A stretch of DNA of 64,000 nucleotides from Streptomyces sp. B21-105 (lineage in GTDB: Bacteria; Actinomycetota; Actinomycetes; Streptomycetales; Streptomycetaceae). Both the position numbers and the translations under genes were made by a program. The stretch spans positions 1-64,000 of the forward strand of contig NZ_JARUMJ010000001.1 of assembly GCF_036898465.1 (NCBI RefSeq), given 5' to 3'. The notes beneath the pieces were generated by a model. It did not search any database and was not told the origin of the DNA. It saw only the letters and a program-made list of their open reading frames with translations. Below, in pieces: positions 18,734 to 26,982 of this stretch (positions are counted from its first letter, which is position 1; each line of letters starts with the position of its first letter).

Positions 18734-21208
18734 ATGAAGCGTCGCAGATCGGACCGCCCAGGCCTCAGGGCGTCCCGCGTCCTCACCCTGCTCGCCACGC
18801 TGGCGGGCGCCCTCCTCCTCCCGGCCCCTGCCGCCATGGCGGCAGGCAGCACCTACTACGTCAACTGCTCGGCCGCCACGAACGGCAACGGCACCCAGGC
18901 CAGCCCCTGGAACTCCGTCACCAGCGTCAACAACACCACCTTCGGCGCGGGCGACAACATCCTCTTCGCCACCGGCACGACGTGTTCCGGCCAGCTCGCT
19001 CCGCAGGGCTCCGGCGCTTCCGGCAGCCCCGTCACCATGGGGTCGTACGGCACCGGAGCCAAGCCGGTCATCGACGCGAAGGGCGCCACCGGCCCCGTCA
19101 TCCACCTGCTCAACCAGCAGTACTGGGAGATAGGCGGCCTGGAACTCACCAACGCGGCCTCCTCGCCCGCCTACCGCTCCGGCGTCCTCGCCGAGAACAG
19201 CTCCGGCGGCGTCCTGCACCACATCCGGGTGCACGACATGAACATCCACCACATCAGCGGCTGGTCGGGCGGCTGGTACGCCACCAACGCGGGCGTCGGC
19301 GTCCAGACCGACCACACCACACCCGTCTCCACCTGGGACGACGTGGTGGTCGAGAACAACACCTTCGACCACGTCGACCGCATCGCCGTCGCCGTCACCC
19401 CGGACGGGGACGGCCAGGGCACCGGCCAGACCACGGGCACGGTCATCCGTGACAACACGATGACCTACGACGGCGCGGACGACATCCTCGTCGTCAAGAA
19501 CGACGGCGCCGTCATCGACGGCAACAAGGCCGGCTACGGCGGCGCGAAGCACACCTGCCCGCCCTCCGGGCAGTACTGCAACGGCGCCTCCGCCGGCATC
19601 TGGATGTCCGGCAGCAACGACACCGTCGTCCAGAACAACGAGGTCTACTGCCACGTCAACGGCGCCGACGGCACCGGCTACGACGTGGACTGGGGCAACC
19701 ACAACACCACGTTCCAGTACAACTACAGCCACCAGAACCTCGGCGGCTTCATGCTGATCATGCCGCCGTTCTCGATCGCCAACGAGCCCACCTCGACCGT
19801 CCCCAGTGACGGCACGGTGATCCGCTACAACATCAGCGAGAACGACGGCACCAACGTCGGCTGCCCCGCCGCCGGCACCCCGACCCACGGCACGGGTGTC
19901 TTCCACTTCGTCGGCAACATCCCGAACAGGAGCGGCAGTTCGGTCGCCGTCCCGCTCATCTACAACAACAGCATCTACATCAACCAGAGCGGCCTGAACA
20001 CCCCGATCCTGTACTCGCGCCGGGGCACCAGCGTCACCGGCACCCTCTCCTTCCGCAACAATGCGGTGTTCAACTACGGCACCGGCGGCTACTTCACCAC
20101 CAGCGCAGGATCCGTCTACTCCAACAACCTCTTCTACGGCACCCACCCGTCCTCCGAGCCGGCCGACTCGGCGAAGGTCGTCAGCGACCCCGAGTTCCGC
20201 AACCCCGGCAACGCGGACACCTCCTCCTCGTTCACCGGCACGGATGCCTACCAGGTCCACCCCTCGTCCCCGGTGATCCGGGCCGGGGCGGTCATCAGCG
20301 GCAACGGTGGCAAGGACGCCTTCGGCAACACCGTCTCCGCCACGGCCGCGCCCAACATCGGCGCCTACAACGGCACCGGCGGCAACCTCGTCGCCAACGC
20401 CGGTTTCGAGACCGGCGCGATGAGCCCGTGGACCAACAGCGGCGCCGCCCCCTCGGTCACCTCCTCGGACCCCCGCACCGGCGGGTACGCCCTGACGACC
20501 CAGGCGAGCGGCAGCGGCGCCAACCAGAACCTGACCGGGCTGACCCCCAACACCGCCTACTTGCTCACCGGCTGGGCCAAGGTGACGAACGCCGGGGAGA
20601 CTCTCGCCATAGGCGTCAAGAACTACGGCGGCACCGAAACCTTCACCAACATCGCCACAACCTCGTACTCCGAGGCCGCCGTTCTGTTCACCACCGGCTC
20701 CACCAACACCACGGCCACGCTGTACTGCTGGAAGAACTCCGGCGGCACCGCTGCAGGGAACTGCGACGACATCGCGGTGGAACGCGTGTCCACCCCTGCA
20801 AACCTCCTGACGAACGCCGGCTTCGAGACGGGCTCGCTCAGCCCGTGGACCCTCAGCGGCAGCGGATCCTCCGTGGTCACCTCGAACGCCCGCACCGGCA
20901 CTCACTCCCTGCAGACCGGAGCCTCCAGCAGCGGCGTGGACCAGGCCACCGGCGGTCTGTCGCCCAGCGCCACCTACCTGCTGACCGGCTGGGCCAAGGC
21001 CGCAGGCGGCAGCGAGCAGGTCGCCGTCGGCGTGAAGAACTTCGGCGGCACCGAAAGCTTCTCGAAGACCACCGGTACCGCCTACGCCCAGCAGCCGATC
21101 TTCCTCACCACGGGAAGCGGCAACACCTCCGCCACCGTCTACTGCTACAAGAACTCCGGCACCTCCGCCGGATACTGCGACGACTACACGCTGATCAAAC
21201 TCTCCTGA
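18734..21208 (+). CDS. Secreted right-handed beta-helix protein with two C-terminal modules
   Basis: 824 residues, ATG preceded by AAGGAG. A signal peptide ends near residue 36 (LLATLAGALLLPAPAAMAAG). Residues 40-540 form a parallel beta-helix of the pectate-lyase/polysaccharide-lyase or glycosidase type, rich in Asn and Gly turns (VLAENSSGGVLHHIRVHDMN, TVVQNNEVYCHVNGADG). Two tandem modules of about 135 residues follow. They begin NLVANAGFETGAMSPWTNSG and NLLTNAGFETGSLSPWTLSG, and each ends near a paired-Cys CDD (NCDDIAVER, YCDDYTLIK), as in CBM4_9/CBM6-like galactose-binding folds. It would depolymerise an extracellular polysaccharide and feed the importer. A terminator follows. Confidence 0.85.
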   Translation: MKRRRSDRPGLRASRVLTLLATLAGALLLPAPAAMAAGSTYYVNCSAATNGNGTQASPWNSVTSVNNTTFGAGDNILFATGTTCSGQLAPQGSGASGSPVTMGSYGTGAKPVIDAKGATGPVIHLLNQQYWEIGGLELTNAASSPAYRSGVLAENSSGGVLHHIRVHDMNIHHISGWSGGWYATNAGVGVQTDHTTPVSTWDDVVVENNTFDHVDRIAVAVTPDGDGQGTGQTTGTVIRDNTMTYDGADDILVVKNDGAVIDGNKAGYGGAKHTCPPSGQYCNGASAGIWMSGSNDTVVQNNEVYCHVNGADGTGYDVDWGNHNTTFQYNYSHQNLGGFMLIMPPFSIANEPTSTVPSDGTVIRYNISENDGTNVGCPAAGTPTHGTGVFHFVGNIPNRSGSSVAVPLIYNNSIYINQSGLNTPILYSRRGTSVTGTLSFRNNAVFNYGTGGYFTTSAGSVYSNNLFYGTHPSSEPADSAKVVSDPEFRNPGNADTSSSFTGTDAYQVHPSSPVIRAGAVISGNGGKDAFGNTVSATAAPNIGAYNGTGGNLVANAGFETGAMSPWTNSGAAPSVTSSDPRTGGYALTTQASGSGANQNLTGLTPNTAYLLTGWAKVTNAGETLAIGVKNYGGTETFTNIATTSYSEAAVLFTTGSTNTTATLYCWKNSGGTAAGNCDDIAVERVSTPANLLTNAGFETGSLSPWTLSGSGSSVVTSNARTGTHSLQTGASSSGVDQATGGLSPSATYLLTGWAKAAGGSEQVAVGVKNFGGTESFSKTTGTAYAQQPIFLTTGSGNTSATVYCYKNSGTSAGYCDDYTLIKLS

Positions 21209-21242
21209 CCGTCACCGGCACACCAGGAAAAAATCACCCCCT

Positions 21243-21278
21243 CCCTCAGGCGGGCCGGCTCGCCCGGCCCGCCCGAGG
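21243..21278 (+). terminator. Hairpin terminator after the beta-helix gene
   Basis: GGCGGGCCGG (21249-21258) pairs perfectly with CCGGCCCGCC (21264-21273) around a 5-base loop, and the outer CCTC/GAGG can extend it. No T-run follows, as is usual for Streptomyces terminators. Confidence 0.65.
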
Positions 21279-21463
21279 GCTCCTCGGTCACAGGGCCTCC
21301 CAGACGCTGTCGAGGACTGCTTGCTGAAGGGGGAGCGCCGCGAGGTTCGTACCCACCGCAATACCTTCCGACCTGTCGATTTCCCAGGTCGCCGCATCCG
21401 GCGCGCCCCCCCAGTGTTCACGGTTCCTCGCGTAACAAATGCGATGTAGCGGGAGTTTCAAGC

Positions 21464-22789
21464 ATGAACGAGTTCCCTCTGAGCGGTCGGCTGGTCCCTG
21501 AGTGGTTCACCGACGCCAAATTCGGCATCTTCATCCACTGGGGCGCGTACTCGGTGCCGGCCTGGGCCGAGCCCATCGGCGCCCTCGGCGACGTCGACCC
21601 CGATGTGTGGTTCAAGCACAACCCGTACGCCGAGTGGTACTGGAGCACCATCCGGATCGAGGGCAGCCCCGCCCAGGAACACCATCGCACCATGCACGGC
21701 GGACGCCCCTACGACGAGTTCCTCGACGTCTGGAAGGCCGAGCTCTTCGACCCCGCGGACTGGGTGGAGCTGTTCGCCCGGGCGGGTGCGCGCTACGTCG
21801 TCCCCACGACCAAGCACCACGATGGAATAGCCCTGTGGGACGCCCCGGGCACCGGTACCCGCAACACCGTCCATCGCGGTCCACGCCGAGACCTGATCGC
21901 CGACCTCGCCGACGCCGTCCGGGCCCGCGACCTGCGGTTCGGCGTGTACTACTCCGGCGGCATCGACTGGTACGCCGGACGCCGGGACCCCGTTCTCCAC
22001 GAGGACCGGATGGACGATGGGAGGCCCCATGAGGCCGCCTACGCCGCCTACGCGCACCGGCAGGTCCTCGACCTGATCGAGCGGTATCACCCCGCGGTGC
22101 TGTGGAACGACATGGGCTGGCCCCGAGCGGGCCGGGCCGAACTGCCGGAGTTGTTCTCGCACTACTACGCCACCGTGCCGGAAGGCGTGGTGAACGACCG
22201 CTGGGACAGCGCCCACGCCGACTACCTCACCAGCGAGTACGAGCTGGACCGGGCCAACGAGCGGGCAGCCTGCTGGGAGAACACCCGGGGAATCGGATTC
22301 TCCTTCGGCTACAACCAAGTGGAAAGCGCCGAGCACATGCTGGATCCGGCATGCGCCGTCCGCCTGCTGGTCGACGTTGTTTCACGCGGCGGGAACCTGC
22401 TGCTCAACGTCGGTCCGAAGGCCGACGGCACCCTCCCGCAGGAGCAACGCGCCGTTCTGGAGGGCATGGCGTCATGGATGGCCTGCCACTCCGAGGCCGT
22501 GCACGCCACCACGCCACTGGAACCAGGTTCCGCCGACCCGCAGAACGGCGGCCCCTGGGTGCGTTGGACCCGCGACGAGCGCCACGTCTACGCCTTCGTG
22601 GCCGACGTTCCTGACGGGGCCGGCGGGCATATCGTGCTGAAGGCGCGTCCGGGCCTGCTGGATCCGGATACGGCAGAACGCCTGGACGGCCAACCCGTCA
22701 AGGCCGAATCGGGACCGGAGGGTGTCCACGTCACGTCCGACGGTCTCGACACGCCGCTGCCCACCGCGATCCGCTTCGCCGCGCGGTGA
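21464..22789 (+). CDS. Alpha-L-fucosidase, GH29
   Basis: 441 residues with the GH29 TIM-barrel signature: PEWFTDAKFGIFIHWGAYSV, ARYVVPTTKHHDGIALWDAP, FGVYYSGGIDWYAG and the nucleophile strand PAVLWNDMGWP (Asp in WND). The C-terminal part has RGGNLLLNVGPKADGTLPQE, conserved in this family. The protein hydrolyses terminal alpha-L-fucose from glycans. There is no signal peptide, so it is likely cytoplasmic and acts after import. It follows the beta-helix gene by about 250 bases, past a terminator, so it may have its own promoter. The extra C-terminal domain (about 350-441) is beta-rich. Confidence 0.9.
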   Translation: MNEFPLSGRLVPEWFTDAKFGIFIHWGAYSVPAWAEPIGALGDVDPDVWFKHNPYAEWYWSTIRIEGSPAQEHHRTMHGGRPYDEFLDVWKAELFDPADWVELFARAGARYVVPTTKHHDGIALWDAPGTGTRNTVHRGPRRDLIADLADAVRARDLRFGVYYSGGIDWYAGRRDPVLHEDRMDDGRPHEAAYAAYAHRQVLDLIERYHPAVLWNDMGWPRAGRAELPELFSHYYATVPEGVVNDRWDSAHADYLTSEYELDRANERAACWENTRGIGFSFGYNQVESAEHMLDPACAVRLLVDVVSRGGNLLLNVGPKADGTLPQEQRAVLEGMASWMACHSEAVHATTPLEPGSADPQNGGPWVRWTRDERHVYAFVADVPDGAGGHIVLKARPGLLDPDTAERLDGQPVKAESGPEGVHVTSDGLDTPLPTAIRFAAR

Positions 22790-22818
22790 CCGACCGCTGA
22801 CCCGGTCGTTCGCTGGGC

Positions 22819-23284
22819 GTGGGCAACTTCTGGCTGGACGCCTGCGAACCCGACCCGAGCCCGGAGGCCGCCGAACGCGCCGTCTACGCGGCCGGGCCGG
22901 CAGCCGAGGCCGCGAACCTCTACCCCCTGCTGCACACCCGCGCGGTGGCCGGCGGGCTGCGCGCGGCGGGCGACGACCGGCCGCTGTCCCTGGTCCGGTC
23001 CGCATGGGCGGGCAGCCAGATGTACGGGGCCGCGCTGTGGTCCTGCGACATCCCGCCCATCTTCGACGCCGTCGCCCGCCAGATCAGGGCCGGGCAGAAC
23101 GTCGCCAAGAGCGGTATCCCCTGGTGGAACACCCGACATCGGCGGCTTCGCCGGCGGCCGCCCGGGCGGTCCGGGGTACCGCGAGGTGCTGATCCGTTGG
23201 CTGCAGTACGGCACCTTCAGCCCCCTCATGCGGCTGCATGGCAACCGCCTGTCGCACGATCAGGACTTCTGCACGGAGGCGACC
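22819..23284 (+). pseudogene. GH31-type glycosidase, internal fragment
   Basis: The reading FWLDACEPDPSPEAAERAVY, NLYPLLHTRAVAGGLRAAGD and SLVRSAWAGSQMYGAALWSC is the catalytic-core part of GH31 alpha-glucosidase/alpha-xylosidase enzymes (nucleophile Asp in WLDACEP). After IPWWNT one extra C shifts the frame, and DIGGFAGGRPGGPGYREVLI then RWLQYGTFSPLMRLHGNR follow. About 400 N-terminal residues and the whole C-terminus are missing. The right break is the left end of an IS6 element. It suggests that the locus once encoded an alpha-xylosidase or similar enzyme, for example for xyloglucan. Confidence 0.78.
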
Positions 23285-23288
23285 GGCG

Positions 23289-24146
23289 GGCACTGTCACG
23301 TTGGCTGACCGGTGGGATGATCTTCTGGTTGATGAGCCTGGGAAGGGTCGTCCGTGGGGAGCGCGTCGCTGTCGTACAAGGGCACCGGTACCCGGTCGAG
23401 GTCATCTCCCACTGTGTGGGGCTGTACCACCGCTTCCCGCTCAGCTTCCGCGAGGTCGAGGAGCTCATGCTCGAGCGCGGCGTGACCGTCTCCTACGAGA
23501 TGATCCGCCGCTGGTGCGCCAAGTTCGGGCAGGCCTACGCCAACGCGCTGCGCCGCCGGCAGCCCCGGCCCGGTGACAAGTGGCACCTGGACGAGGTCTT
23601 CATCAAGATCAACGGGCGGTTGCAGTACCTATGGCGGGCCGTCGACCAAAACGGCAACGTCCTGGACATCCTGGGCAGAACCGGCGGGACAAGGCCGCGG
23701 CCAGGCGGTTCTTCCGCCGCCTGATGAAGAGGACGGGTGCGGTGCCACGGGTGGTCGTCACGACAAGCTCCGCTCCTACGGCGCCGCCCACCGCGAGGTC
23801 ATGCCCTGCGTCGAGCACCGCCAGTCGAAGTACCTGAACAACCGGGCGGAGAACAGCCACCAGCCAACAAGGCAGCGCGAACGGGCGATGAAGGGCTTCC
23901 GCTCCGTGGGCGGAGCACAGCGGTTCCTCTCCGCGTTCAGCGGTATCTCGCCCCCACTTCCGACCCCGCCGCCACCTGATGCCCGCACACCACTACCGCG
24001 CCGAGATGACCGTCCGCTTCGCCATCTGGGAGCAGATCACCGGCGTCGCCGGCCTTGCCACCGCGGCCTGAGCACAGGCCCGGCTCCCAAGCCCACCCTG
24101 CCCCGACGCGCCGTCAGGCAGTCACAGCCGACAACGTGACAACGCC
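23289..24146 (+). mobile_element. IS6-family insertion sequence, copy 1
   Basis: Ends: GGCACTGTCACGTTG at 23289 and CAACGTGACAACGCC ending 24146, near-perfect inverted repeats. About 858 bp. The eight bases on either side (GACCGGCG and CTCACGGG) do not match, so there is no target duplication. That fits the adjacent-deletion behaviour known for IS6/IS26 elements, and it truncates a GH31 gene on the left and an IS5 transposase on the right. Confidence 0.82.
23332..24071 (+). pseudogene. IS6-family transposase, copy 1, multiply frameshifted
   Basis: The N-terminal frame runs GHRYPVEVISHCVGLYHRFP, LSFREVEELMLERGVTVSYE, WHLDEVFIKINGRLQYLWRA (first catalytic Asp). It breaks near 23680 (ILGRTGGT in place of ILVQNRRDT). 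The second Asp motif has lost a base at 23758 (GTCACGACAAGC), and near 23945 an extra C changes the C-terminus (ISPPLPTPPPP instead of ISPHFRPRRH). Three indels make it inactive. It is almost identical to copy 2 in its last 300 bases. Confidence 0.82.
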
Positions 24147-24423
24147 CTCACGGGCCATCCGCTCCGGCTTACGTCGGCGCGGCATCCGGGCGGTCATCCC
24201 TGAACGGGCCGACCAGGTCGCGGGCCGACGGCGTCGTGGATCGGCTGGCGGACGACCGCCCACGTTCGACTCCGAGCAGTACAAGACCCGCAACGTCGTC
24301 GTGCGCTGCTTCAGCAGGCTCAAGCAGTTCCGGGCCATCGCCACCCGTTTCGACGAGCTGGCCGCCCGCTACCTCGCCGGCATCCGCATCGCCTCACTCA
24401 TCCTCTGGCTCCGCGAACCGTGA
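24147..24423 (+). pseudogene. IS5-family transposase, C-terminal fragment
   Basis: The reading AIRSGLRRRGIRAVIPERAD, GGRPPTFDSEQYKTRNVVVR, CFSRLKQFRAIATRFDELAA and RYLAGIRIASLILWL is the C-terminal half of a common Streptomyces IS5 transposase (the catalytic Glu position is replaced: the usual NVVER reads NVVVR). The 5' part is cut by IS6 copy 1. Confidence 0.75.
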
Positions 24424-25017
24424 TCATTTGTCAGACAGAAAGTAGCCCTGGTCCGGCTCGGCGTTCCGGCACCACGGCCGAGCGCCGTTCCGCGACCGGT
24501 GATCGCCATTTGTTGTAGCGGCCTTGAATCGCGTCTCCCACACGATGGCCGCGAGAACGCCCAGGCAGAGCACGGCGGAGATCTTCCACTCCTGCGCGAA
24601 GCTCGCGAAGTGGCACCCGCCGAGCACCAGCCCGCCCTCGGCGCCGGCCCTCAACCGGATGACGCGTGTCCAACAGCACATGCGACCGGCGCCGGGAGCG
24701 GCTCCTCGCCCGGCTGCCGGAGGGGCGCGGCATGAACCTGTCCGTGCGAGCCCGGCCGACGTGCTGTTGGAGTGGGTCGCGCAGCCTCCGACACAGGGAC
24801 ATACTCCGCCTTCGGGAAAAGGACAGGGCATGACGTTCTTCCACCGGTGGCGGACACGAGAGACGTGAGTTCTTGGTGGTGGCCCCTCATGGCTATGCAT
24901 GCGACAACGGGAGACGTCTGTCGACGGCTTCGGGAGTCATCTCGCCGTACGCCAATGCGTGACAGATAAGCGGTATCGGCGAGTGTGTTCACGAGGTCAC
25001 GAGCCTTGCACGACCTG
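24424..25017. other. No recognisable gene; one weak minus-strand frame
   Basis: A minus-strand frame (24424 to about 24700) contains a plausible membrane helix (KISAVLCLGVLAAIVWETRF), but there is no clear start or ribosome binding site and no family I recognise. Both ends border IS-derived or unrelated DNA. It may be the remnant of a small membrane protein. Confidence 0.3.
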
Positions 25018-25722
25018 CTACTTATCCCAGACCGTGATTTCCGCCTGAGCGCTGTCCTCGTTCGGATCATCAGTGCCGCCGAAGAGAACCTTCTTCAGCT
25101 TCACAAGAGCTGTTCGATCACGACCAGTGATGAGACACAATGACTCTCCGGCGGTGGCCTCCACCACGTCCCTGCCTTGAGTGTGCACCAGGTTCGCGCA
25201 TTCGCTCTGTGTCGGCGGCTTCTGATCAGCCTCGACCAACGCCATCCTGATATCCGCGAAGCGGGCGATGCCGTCTGACAGCGTTTCAGGCAACAGGATG
25301 TCCCCGCCGACCGCCAGGCCTTCGCTGGGTGGATTCGTGTCCAACTCGAAGTATCCCTCCAGGCGGACGGTGCCGTGATAGAACACGGCTGTTGTGGCGT
25401 CTGAGGAAGCCGTCGGTGCGGGAGTCCCCTGGTCCCCGCCTTTGTCCTGTAGAGGCTTGTCGCTTGCTGCGGTCACCGTCGCTGTTACGGTGACCGTAGG
25501 TTGTGCCGCGCCGGTCGGCGACCTCAAGCCCGTGGCTGGAAGGCCGAAGAAACCGGCAACGATGCCGAGTACGGCGACCACTGCCATGACGACCGCTGCC
25601 CAACCCTGCATCCTGGCCGAGCGCGGCTGTGTCGGTCCGAGGGTGCCACCTGGGGATGAGGGGCGGACCGGGCCGCTCCCCGTCCGTGGCGGGGACGGTC
25701 GTACCCATAAGGTGACCCCCAT
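25018..25722 (-). CDS. Membrane-anchored protein of unknown function
   Basis: Reads as a short Pro/Gly/Ser-rich cytoplasmic head, one transmembrane helix (GWAAVVMAVVAVLGIVAGFF), a Thr-rich linker (VTVTATVTAAS) and an extracytoplasmic domain of about 130 residues (TTAVFYHGTVRLEGYFELDT, GESLCLITGRDRTALVKLKK). Two Cys (CANL, SLCL) could form a disulfide. The ATG at 25722 overlaps the start codon of the divergent gene in the tetramer CATG; an ATG at 25611, just before the helix, is an alternative. I do not recognise the domain. Many Streptomyces sensor-type exported proteins share this layout. Confidence 0.6.
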   Translation of the reverse strand: MGVTLWVRPSPPRTGSGPVRPSSPGGTLGPTQPRSARMQGWAAVVMAVVAVLGIVAGFFGLPATGLRSPTGAAQPTVTVTATVTAASDKPLQDKGGDQGTPAPTASSDATTAVFYHGTVRLEGYFELDTNPPSEGLAVGGDILLPETLSDGIARFADIRMALVEADQKPPTQSECANLVHTQGRDVVEATAGESLCLITGRDRTALVKLKKVLFGGTDDPNEDSAQAEITVWDK

Positions 25723-26836
25723 GTCTGCCACCTTGAGTTCCACGAAGACACGTGCCGCACTGCGCACATTGGCGCGCGTCTCGGTCGAGTTGCTGCTGGT
25801 GCTGGTGATGGCCGCCACGGTCATCTGGTTGCTCGGACGCATGTGGTCGGTCGTCTGGCCGTTCATAGTCGGTCTATTCATCACGACGCTGACGTGGCCC
25901 CTGACGCGCTTCCTGCGCAACCGCGGCTGGCGCCCGGCCCTGGCCGCGTCGGTCGTGACCGTGCTGTTCCTCGTCGTGGCGGCGGGCACCGTGGCGCTGA
26001 TCGCGGTGCCGGTGGCGTCCCAGTCCGGCGAACTGACCGATGGTGTCGTCGACGGCATCCAGAAGCTGCGCGAGTGGGCGGCCGGACCGCCGCTGAACAT
26101 CGGTGAGGATCAGATCACCGGGGCCTCGGACGCCGCGGTCGAGCGCATCCGCAACAGCGCGGGCAGCATGGTCACCGCGGTCTTCACGGGCGTGAGCACC
26201 GTGGTGAACGGCGTCGTCACCGCCGTCCTAGCCGTCTTCCTGATGTTCTTCTTCCTCAAGGACGGCCCGCGGTTCCTGCCCTGGCTCACCCGGCAGCTGC
26301 CCGGCCGGCTCGCGACCGACATCCCGACGGTGGCCGCCCGCGGATGGGACACGCTCGGAGCGTTCGTACGCTCCCAGGCGATCGTCGGTCTGCTCGACGC
26401 GGTCTTCATCGGCATCGGACTCTGGGTGCTGGGCGTCCCGTTGGTGCTTCCGCTGGCGGTGCTCACCTTCGTGTCCGCCTTCGTGCCGATCGTGGGCGCG
26501 CTGTTCGCCGGTTTCGTGGCGGTCCTGATCGCCCTGGTGTCGAACGACCTTACTGACGCCCTGATCGTGCTGGCGATCATCGTCGTGGTGCAGCAGCTCG
26601 AAGGCAATGTGTTCCAGCCCATCATCCAGAGCCGCGGACTGGGTCTGCACGCCGCGGTGGTCCTCCTGGCAGTCACCCTTGGCGGCAGCCTGGCCGGCGT
26701 CGTAGGCAGCCTGCTCGCGGTTCCGGTCGCCGCCCTCATCGCCGTGGTGTGGAACTACGTGCGCGAACAACTCACCGACCCGACGCGGGAGTCGGACGCC
26801 GAAGGCTCGCCGGACGGTGCGGTCGTCCCGTCGTAG
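25721..26836 (+). CDS. AI-2E family transporter (PerM/UPF0118)
   Basis: 371 residues, ATG at 25721 with AAGGTG upstream. About eight hydrophobic segments arranged as in the family: two at the start (LLLVLVMAATVIWLLGRMWS), a soluble stretch at 120-155, then FLMFFFLKDGPRFLPWLTRQ with the family's conserved FLKDG, and the C-terminal block SAFVPIVGALFAGFVAVLIA, DALIVLAIIVVVQQLEGNVF, QPIIQSRGLGLHAAVVLLAV. Members export varied solutes (AI-2, Na+/H+ exchange); the substrate here is unknown. A strong hairpin follows. The gene lies between IS6 copies 1 and 2. Confidence 0.9.
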   Translation: MSATLSSTKTRAALRTLARVSVELLLVLVMAATVIWLLGRMWSVVWPFIVGLFITTLTWPLTRFLRNRGWRPALAASVVTVLFLVVAAGTVALIAVPVASQSGELTDGVVDGIQKLREWAAGPPLNIGEDQITGASDAAVERIRNSAGSMVTAVFTGVSTVVNGVVTAVLAVFLMFFFLKDGPRFLPWLTRQLPGRLATDIPTVAARGWDTLGAFVRSQAIVGLLDAVFIGIGLWVLGVPLVLPLAVLTFVSAFVPIVGALFAGFVAVLIALVSNDLTDALIVLAIIVVVQQLEGNVFQPIIQSRGLGLHAAVVLLAVTLGGSLAGVVGSLLAVPVAALIAVVWNYVREQLTDPTRESDAEGSPDGAVVPS

Positions 26837-26846
26837 GCCGCGGTCA

Positions 26847-26884
26847 GCGGCGGACTGTCGCCCGTGCGGGGAGCAGTCCGCCGC
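26847..26884 (+). terminator. Hairpin terminator after the AI-2E gene
   Basis: GCGGCGGACTG (26847-26857) pairs perfectly with CAGTCCGCCGC (26874-26884) around a 16-base loop, 10 bases after the stop codon. Confidence 0.68.
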
Positions 26885-26925
26885 GCCCTGTCGCCGACCT
26901 CACACCGGACAGGCGTCCAGAGGTT

Positions 26926-26982
26926 TTGAACACGTTCAAGTCCAGACGTACTGTCCTGTCATGAACGACAGAGCCGCCCTGC
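26926..26982 (+). pseudogene. Promoter, operator and first codons of a TetR-like gene cut by IS6
   Basis: TTGAAC (26926-26931), a 17-base spacer and TACTGT (26949-26954) form a good promoter. The -35 is half of the palindrome TTGAACACGTTCAA (26926-26939), an operator type I associate with autoregulated TetR regulators. Transcription would start at the ATG at 26961, so the message would be leaderless. Only MNDRAAL survives before IS6 copy 2 begins at 26983. The TetR call rests on the promoter arrangement, not on a domain. Confidence 0.5.

Noticed and set aside
18458..20905. Very long open frame on the minus strand (815 codons)
   Set aside because: It is fully antisense to the beta-helix gene. 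Its composition is Gly/Ala/Val/Asp/Arg repeats with no signal or domain, typical of the high-GC shadow frame.
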